Shown here: piece after piece, positions 5,161-7,672 of the stretch
Position numbering within the stretch: position 1 is the first letter of the stretch
How the letters are laid out: each line of letters opens with the position of its first letter
Notes under the pieces: model-generated
What the model was told of the DNA's origin: nothing
What the model saw: only the letters and a program-made list of their open reading frames with translations
Database searches by the model: none
Assembly: GCA_030629475.1 (NCBI GenBank)
Contig: DAOVOU010000090.1
Location: 1-7,672, forward strand
From: Desulfobacterales bacterium
Lineage (GTDB): Bacteria > Desulfobacterota > Desulfobacteria > Desulfobacterales > C00003060
Reading direction: 5' to 3'
Length of the DNA stretch: 7,672 nt
Translations under genes and position numbers: made by a program

Positions 5161-5310
5161 ATTCGAAATCCGAATATCGTACTGTTCTCAAGGCGTGAGC
5201 CGCAAATCCCTGGCCCAGACCTGGACTACATGGGCACCAAAATCATCTGGGCATGTCGCGCCAGGGCAGGCCGAAACAAATTCAAATGACCAAAACTCAA
5301 AATTCAAAAC
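5161..5310. repeat. AT-rich dispersed repeat, apparently interrupted by an A/B module
   Basis: The left part (ATTCGAAATCCGAATATCG, with a 5-bp inverted repeat ATTCG/CGAAT) and the right part (CCGAAACAAATTCAAATGAC and on to AATTCAAAAC) look like the two halves of an AT-rich intergenic repeat that I recall as common in Desulfobacterota. GC-rich DNA of about 90 bp (about 5181-5270) separates them and contains the inverted A-33-B module. The remainder of the 5080-5379 gap shows only the 8-bp tandem repeat and the protease promoter/leader candidates. Confidence 0.5.
5208..5270 (-). repeat. Second A-(33 bp)-B module, inverted relative to the array
   Basis: On the minus strand this reads A (5270 to 5253, 16 of 18 matching the array unit), then 33 bp, then B (5219 to 5208, 12 of 12). 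The 63-bp length and exact 33-bp spacing equal those of A2-C1-B1 and A3-C3-B2 in the array, but the filler is not obviously related to the C unit. The core CCCTGGC (5208-5214) and GCCAGGG (5260-5266) form terminal inverted repeats. An inner GCCCAG (5213-5218) and CTGGGC (5247-5252) can pair too. Confidence 0.75.
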
Positions 5311-5312
5311 AG

Positions 5313-5318
5313 TATAAT
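5313..5318 (+). promoter_or_regulatory. Possible -10 element upstream of the protease gene
   Basis: A perfect TATAAT lies 64 bp before the protease start, but no recognisable -35 box is found 16-18 bp upstream, where the sequence is the A-rich repeat end. A 9-bp stem (5323-5331 with 5357-5365, one G-U pair) would lie at the start of the resulting leader, just before the ribosome binding site. Confidence 0.3.
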
Positions 5319-5382
5319 CTGGACGATGCATGAAAGATTTTGTTATCCTAATCGAGATGCGTCGTAAGAAGGAGGCATAGTG

Positions 5383-6858
5383 ATGCACTTAAACAAATTG
5401 GATAAGACAACTGCCTGGCGCCTTCCTGTTGTAGCGGCGGCGCTGGTCGCAATATTGGCAGGGATCTTTCTGGCCGCTGGTTTCAATATTACCCAAAACA
5501 CCTCGGCTTCGAATCCATCTTCGACCGTGATGGTTCCCGCCAGTTTTACGGATGTAGCCATGGCGGTGAGCCCGGCTGTGGTAAATATTCGAACTGAGAA
5601 GATCATCAGGGGGGGCGGACCGGTCTTTAGACATTTTCAAAGCCCCTTCGGGAAGGAAGACCCTTTTCATGATTTCTTTGAAAGATTCTTTGGAGATATC
5701 CCTCGCCGTGATTTTAAACAGCGAAGCCTTGGTTCGGGGTTTTTCATTGATAAAGAGGGCTATATCGTTACCAATAATCACCTTATCGAGAATGCCGACA
5801 AGATCAAGGTAAAATTGAAGAACGGTAAGGAGTATGACGCTGAAATTGTTGGACGAGACGTCAAGACCGACATTGCCTTGATCAAGATAAAGTCCTGGCG
5901 AGACTTTCAGGCCGTAAAGTGGGGTGACTCTGATGCCCTGAAAGTAGGTGAGTGGGTTGTAGCTATCGGAAGCCCCTTTGGGCTGGAACATACAGTAACG
6001 GCCGGTATCGTGAGCGCCAAGGGCCGTGTGATCGGCTCCGGACCGTACGATGATTTTATCCAGACCGATGCTTCCATCAATCCCGGAAACAGCGGTGGGC
6101 CGCTTATCAATATGAAAGGAGAGGTGATAGGTATCAATACGGCCATTGTTTCCAGAAGCGGTGGTAATGTGGGGATTGGGTTTGCCATTCCGATCAACCT
6201 TGCCCGCGGGATCATTAAGCAACTCAAAGCATCTGGCACAGTCACGCGAGGCTGGCTTGGTGTTAGCATCCAGGACCTGACTCCGGACCTTGCCGAGTAT
6301 TATGGAGTGAAAGATGGCAAGGGTGCACTGATAGGAGAGGTTTTCGAGGGAGACCCTGCCGACAAAGCAGGGATCAAACCAAAGGATGTGATCATTGAGG
6401 TGGATGGCGATAAGATTGACGACAGCCGGGACCTCTCTCAAAAAATTGCGGAGATCCGGGTGGGGGACAAAATTACCATTAAAGTGGTGAGGAGCGGAAA
6501 GGAACTCACCTTTCGAGTGGACATTGCAAAACGCACGGAGGACAAAGAAAGCCTTGCTCTGAAACAGCCCATGGAAGAGACCGTTCTGGGCATGACAGTC
6601 TCCGCCCTGACAAAAAAGCTTGCCAGGCGATTCAATATATCAGAGACCGAAGGCGTTGTGGTTGTGAGTGTGGAGCAGGAAGGCCCGGCTGACAAGGCCG
6701 ATGTCCAGGAAGGGGATCTTATCCTGGAGATAGATCACAAGCCTATAAAGACCCTTGACGATTATCAATCACAGATTGAAAAAGTGAAAAAAGGCGAGAC
6801 CGTTCCCTTCCTTATTAAGAGAAAAAGAGGCTTTTTGGCACTTAACATAACCAAATAG
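5383..6858 (+). CDS. Do/HtrA-family periplasmic serine endoprotease with two PDZ domains
   Basis: This DegP/DegQ-type protease and chaperone degrades or refolds damaged envelope proteins. Numbered from the ATG at 5383 (491 residues), it has an N-terminal hydrophobic segment at about 15-34 (signal peptide or anchor) and a trypsin-like domain at about 55-285. The triad is His133 (VTNNHLIEN), Asp163 (VKTDIALIK) and Ser237 (NPGNSGGPL). A Phe-rich loop (HFQSPFGKEDPFHDFFERFF) before the catalytic strand is typical of the family's LA loop. PDZ1 spans about 288-383 (GWLGVSIQDLT; GDPADKAGIKPKDVI) and PDZ2 about 400-488 (GMTVSALT; GPADKADVQEGDLI). AAGGAGG (5369-5375) lies 7 nt before this ATG and 4 nt before an in-frame GTG at 5380, so the ATG is preferred. 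ispE begins 10 bp after the stop, implying cotranscription. The family is certain; DegP and DegQ subtypes cannot be separated here. Confidence 0.96.
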   Translation: MHLNKLDKTTAWRLPVVAAALVAILAGIFLAAGFNITQNTSASNPSSTVMVPASFTDVAMAVSPAVVNIRTEKIIRGGGPVFRHFQSPFGKEDPFHDFFERFFGDIPRRDFKQRSLGSGFFIDKEGYIVTNNHLIENADKIKVKLKNGKEYDAEIVGRDVKTDIALIKIKSWRDFQAVKWGDSDALKVGEWVVAIGSPFGLEHTVTAGIVSAKGRVIGSGPYDDFIQTDASINPGNSGGPLINMKGEVIGINTAIVSRSGGNVGIGFAIPINLARGIIKQLKASGTVTRGWLGVSIQDLTPDLAEYYGVKDGKGALIGEVFEGDPADKAGIKPKDVIIEVDGDKIDDSRDLSQKIAEIRVGDKITIKVVRSGKELTFRVDIAKRTEDKESLALKQPMEETVLGMTVSALTKKLARRFNISETEGVVVVSVEQEGPADKADVQEGDLILEIDHKPIKTLDDYQSQIEKVKKGETVPFLIKRKRGFLALNITK

Positions 6859-6868
6859 GTTTAGCCGG

Positions 6869-7672
6869 ATGAATAGACTGGTCATCCCATCACCTGCAAA
6901 GATTAATCTCTTTTTAAAGGTGGTTGGGAGACGACCAGATGGATACCACGAAATCATAACCCTCCTCTCTCGGATTGGTCTGTTTGATACCGTCGTACTG
7001 CACTTTGATCAACCCTCCATAAGCGTCACCTGCTCTCACCCCAGGGTACCGGAAGACAGAAGCAATTTGGCATATCGGGCGGCTTCACTTTTTTTTGAGG
7101 CCCTGTCAACAAACGATGGCGTGGCTATTTTCATTGACAAGGTGATACCTGTGGCTGCAGGCCTTGGTGGTGGCAGCAGCAATGCTGCTGCCGTGCTGAT
7201 GGGGTTGAACCAGCACTATGGGCTCCCTTTTAGCGACGGTGAACTTAGAGAGATTGGACTTAAGGTTGGAGCCGATGTCCCCTTTTTCTTGTTTAGGCAT
7301 GTGGCAGTCGCCCGTGGGATTGGGGATGACTTGCAGATGTATGAAAATCTGCCGCCGCTGTCTGTGGTTTTGGTGTGCCCGGGATTCGAGGTGCCCACGG
7401 CCTGGGTTTACAAAAACCTGAGTTTAGGATTGACAAATCATGAAAAAAGATTCAGAATGATTAGTCTTAAGGAAGATTTTTCGCGTGTTAAACACCGTTT
7501 GTTTAATGATTTGGAGCAAGTAACCATTGGCAAGTTTCCGGAGATAAGGAGCATCAAGAAGGCCCTCCTCAATCTCGGTGCCGAAGCAGCTCTCATGTCC
7601 GGGAGCGGGCCAAGTGTGTTTGGCCTGTTCAAGGATGCGCAGCAGGCTACAAAAGCGAATCACAACATAACC
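6869..7672 (+). CDS. ispE: 4-diphosphocytidyl-2-C-methyl-D-erythritol kinase (IspE), 3' end outside window
   Basis: The frame is open from the ATG at 6869 through the last base (268 codons), so the stop lies beyond the window; the family is usually about 280-300 residues, so roughly 20 are missing. IspE phosphorylates the 2-hydroxyl of CDP-methylerythritol in the MEP isoprenoid pathway, in the cytosol. This is a GHMP kinase with the N-terminal SPAKINLFLKV (Lys11), the family phrase GRRPDGYHEI (20-29), the ATP-binding glycine motif PVAAGLGGGSSNAAA (94-108), catalytic Asp136 in GADVPFFL and the C-terminal motif LMSGSGPSVFGLF (242-254). No in-frame start lies closer to the protease gene. The ribosome binding site is poor, so translation may rely on coupling with the protease 10 bp upstream. 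Confidence 0.96.
   Translation, partial: MNRLVIPSPAKINLFLKVVGRRPDGYHEIITLLSRIGLFDTVVLHFDQPSISVTCSHPRVPEDRSNLAYRAASLFFEALSTNDGVAIFIDKVIPVAAGLGGGSSNAAAVLMGLNQHYGLPFSDGELREIGLKVGADVPFFLFRHVAVARGIGDDLQMYENLPPLSVVLVCPGFEVPTAWVYKNLSLGLTNHEKRFRMISLKEDFSRVKHRLFNDLEQVTIGKFPEIRSIKKALLNLGAEAALMSGSGPSVFGLFKDAQQATKANHNIT

Noticed and set aside
5389..6441. 350-codon antisense frame within the protease gene
   Set aside because: The sense strand encodes an intact protease with all catalytic motifs. The antisense translation shows no recognisable domain and no convincing start signal.

Overview
The window looks like chromosomal DNA of a Desulfobacterota-type (deltaproteobacterial) organism. The reasons are the serC/serA pair, a DUF1844 protein followed by a Do/HtrA-family protease and ispE, and intergenic DNA full of small dispersed repeats, including the GTCATTGCGAG type. 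The species cannot be fixed from sequence alone. All the protein families are ordinary; the unusual material lies between the genes.

Layout: (1) 1-903, the C-terminal part of a GAF-domain sensor histidine kinase on +, cut by the left edge. (2) 950-2035, serC on -, convergent with the kinase. (3) 2036-2616, a repeat-rich region between divergent serC and serA. It holds two back-to-back candidate sigma70 promoters, a long imperfect hairpin in the serC leader, and a MITE-like palindrome plus two small inverted repeats in the serA leader. (4) 2617-4197, serA on + with a TTG start; a 12-bp hairpin overlaps its stop codon. (5) 4198-4668, a near-consensus promoter followed by a long untranslated stretch. 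That stretch contains a mosaic array of three short units in the order A-A-C-B-C-A-C-B-B. (6) 4669-5079, a DUF1844 protein. (7) 5080-5379, a second repeat-rich gap with an inverted A-(33 bp)-B module. (8) 5383-6858, a Do/HtrA-type periplasmic serine protease. (9) 6869 to the right edge, ispE, open to the edge and lacking its last residues.

SerA and SerC catalyse the first two steps of serine synthesis from 3-phosphoglycerate, and their divergent promoters suggest shared control. DUF1844, the protease and ispE lie on the same strand, and the protease and ispE are only 10 bp apart. They may be transcribed from the promoter at 4228-4256, with a further possible start just before the protease.

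The most notable observation is the A/B/C array. Its A and B units carry the same 7-bp core in opposite orientation and are spaced by exactly 33 bp. The same A-33-B geometry recurs in inverse orientation on the other side of the DUF1844 gene, with an unrelated 33-bp filler. It may be a very small mobile or structural repeat element, or an RNA leader with mutually exclusive hairpins. I do not recognise it as a named family.
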